Part shown: positions 63,502 to 64,000 of the stretch, piece after piece
Layout of the letters: the number at the start of each line of letters is the position of its first letter
Numbering within the stretch: the stretch's first letter is position 1
NCBI RefSeq assembly: GCF_026340655.1
Contig: NZ_JAPEOZ010000001.1
Span: forward strand, 5,394,001 to 5,458,000
Origin: Streptomyces sp. NBC_01275
Lineage (GTDB): Bacteria; Actinomycetota; Actinomycetes; Streptomycetales; Streptomycetaceae
Direction: 5' to 3'
DNA length: 64,000 bases
Position numbers and translations under genes: made by a program
Notes under the pieces: generated by a model
What the model was told of the DNA's origin: nothing
Database searches by the model: none
What the model saw: the letters and a program-made list of their open reading frames with translations, nothing else

Positions 63502-64000
63502 ATGCCGGACGAGGAGGTCGACGCGGTGGCGCCGATGTACGGAGAGCCCTTCGACAGTGCTCTCGCCCGGGCCGAGGAACTTCAGTCGGCCGCCGATCAC
63601 GCCGCCGCGCTCGCCGTCTACGAGGAGCTGCTCACCGTGGCCGAGTCCTTCGAGGACTCGCCCGACGTGCGGTTCCTGCGGGCGCATCTGCTGGCGAACA
63701 TCGCGAGCGTCCAGCTCACCGCCACGAACCTGGTCGAGGCGGAGGACGCCGACAAGCGGTCCCGTGCCCTGCTGGACGGCATCGCGTCGGCGCCGATGGG
63801 GCCGCGCGGCCGTCAACTGTGGCTGGAGATGCTGCTGAGGACGCTGCTCGCCCGAGCCGACCTGCTGCGCAGGACCGGGCGGCTGGACGAGGCGCTGGCC
63901 TGTCTCGACGAGGCGGCGGTCAGGCTGCCCGAGTTCGACGACCCCGACGGACTGCGCACCGCCGAACTCGGCCTGAACCGGGTGCATCTGCTGATCGACC
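63502..64000 (+). CDS. TPR-like protein, 3' end outside window
   Basis: The frame starts at ATG 63502 and is open to the window end (166 residues seen). Helical pairs such as ARAEELQSAADHAAALAVYEE and LDEALACLDEAA are tetratricopeptide-like. In streptomycetes such genes often continue into a CHAT protease domain; that part is not visible here. Confidence 0.6.
   Translation, partial: MPDEEVDAVAPMYGEPFDSALARAEELQSAADHAAALAVYEELLTVAESFEDSPDVRFLRAHLLANIASVQLTATNLVEAEDADKRSRALLDGIASAPMGPRGRQLWLEMLLRTLLARADLLRRTGRLDEALACLDEAAVRLPEFDDPDGLRTAELGLNRVHLLID

Noticed and set aside
61924..63987. 687-codon minus-strand frame
   Set aside because: It is antisense to coupled plus-strand genes, and its Val-Gln runs come from the minisatellite.

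Overview
The window is high-GC actinomycete DNA and most likely Streptomyces. The support is GTG starts, ATGA/GTGA-coupled operons, small SARP regulators, an SAV2177-type methyltransferase and a tRNA-Thr-like fragment of streptomycete type. It contains a defence block, a decayed catabolic stretch, one large co-regulated biosynthetic locus, and an ordinary chromosomal flank.

Defence block (1-13.9 kb). A plus-strand operon encodes a DUF499 ATPase (5' end outside the window), a small protein, a DUF1156 DNA methylase and a PLD/SNF2 helicase. This is the helicase-methylase-ATPase layout of Hma-like phage defence. Convergent to it is a compact CBASS operon: patatin phospholipase effector, cGAS/DncV-like nucleotidyltransferase and a stand-alone E2-like protein. 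A divergent XRE-ImmA/IrrE gene lies beside it. The block ends in about 1.2 kb of poorly coding DNA and then the 3' half of a tRNA-Thr gene (15119-15161), which looks like an integration scar.

Decayed zone (15.2-18.9 kb). This holds fragments of a YciI-like protein, an enolase-superfamily dehydratase and a frameshifted short-chain dehydrogenase, one intact sugar-binding lipoprotein, and a sialidase-like fragment. It reads as the remains of a deoxysugar catabolic operon.

Biosynthetic locus (18.9-59.2 kb). The left part carries two ketosynthase/chain-length-factor-like pairs, two acyl carrier proteins, a ketoreductase, a FabI/FabL-type enoyl reductase, FabH, three PlsC-type acyltransferases and a fatty-acid-hydroxylase-superfamily membrane protein. 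These surround a complete 2-aminoethylphosphonate pathway: PEP mutase fused to a nucleotidyltransferase-like domain, phosphonopyruvate decarboxylase and AEP transaminase. A large FAD/NAD-binding protein, an MFS exporter and a TauD-like dioxygenase follow. The right part (45.9-59.2 kb) carries a fatty-acyl-AMP ligase, two more carrier proteins, a SerRS-like amino acid:[carrier protein] ligase, an AurF-type N-oxygenase, an R2-like diiron protein, an acyl-ACP desaturase, ferredoxin, PPTase, methyltransferase, type II thioesterase, SGNH hydrolase, a transglutaminase-like enzyme, an alcohol dehydrogenase and a class III aminotransferase. The simplest reading is a pathway joining a dedicated lipid chain, an aminophosphonate and an N-oxygenated amino acid or amine. 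I do not recognise it as a described compound family.

Unity and regulation. Three SARPs and one TetR regulator are present. A heptamer resembling (G/C)CTAAAA, repeated with an 11-bp period (22 bp in one case), occurs upstream of every main structural operon from 18.8 to 56.8 kb. This supports one co-regulated cluster. An 18-bp sequence from the 3' end of the tRNA remnant recurs exactly at the right border (59278-59295), so the cluster may be a genomic island. An unusual detail is a 47-codon, in-frame internally deleted FabH relic kept between the desaturase and thioesterase genes with GTGA overlaps on both sides.

Right flank (59.3-64 kb). A DUF3592-like membrane protein and uncharacterised streptomycete proteins, one with a DNA minisatellite inside its coding sequence, look like ordinary chromosome.
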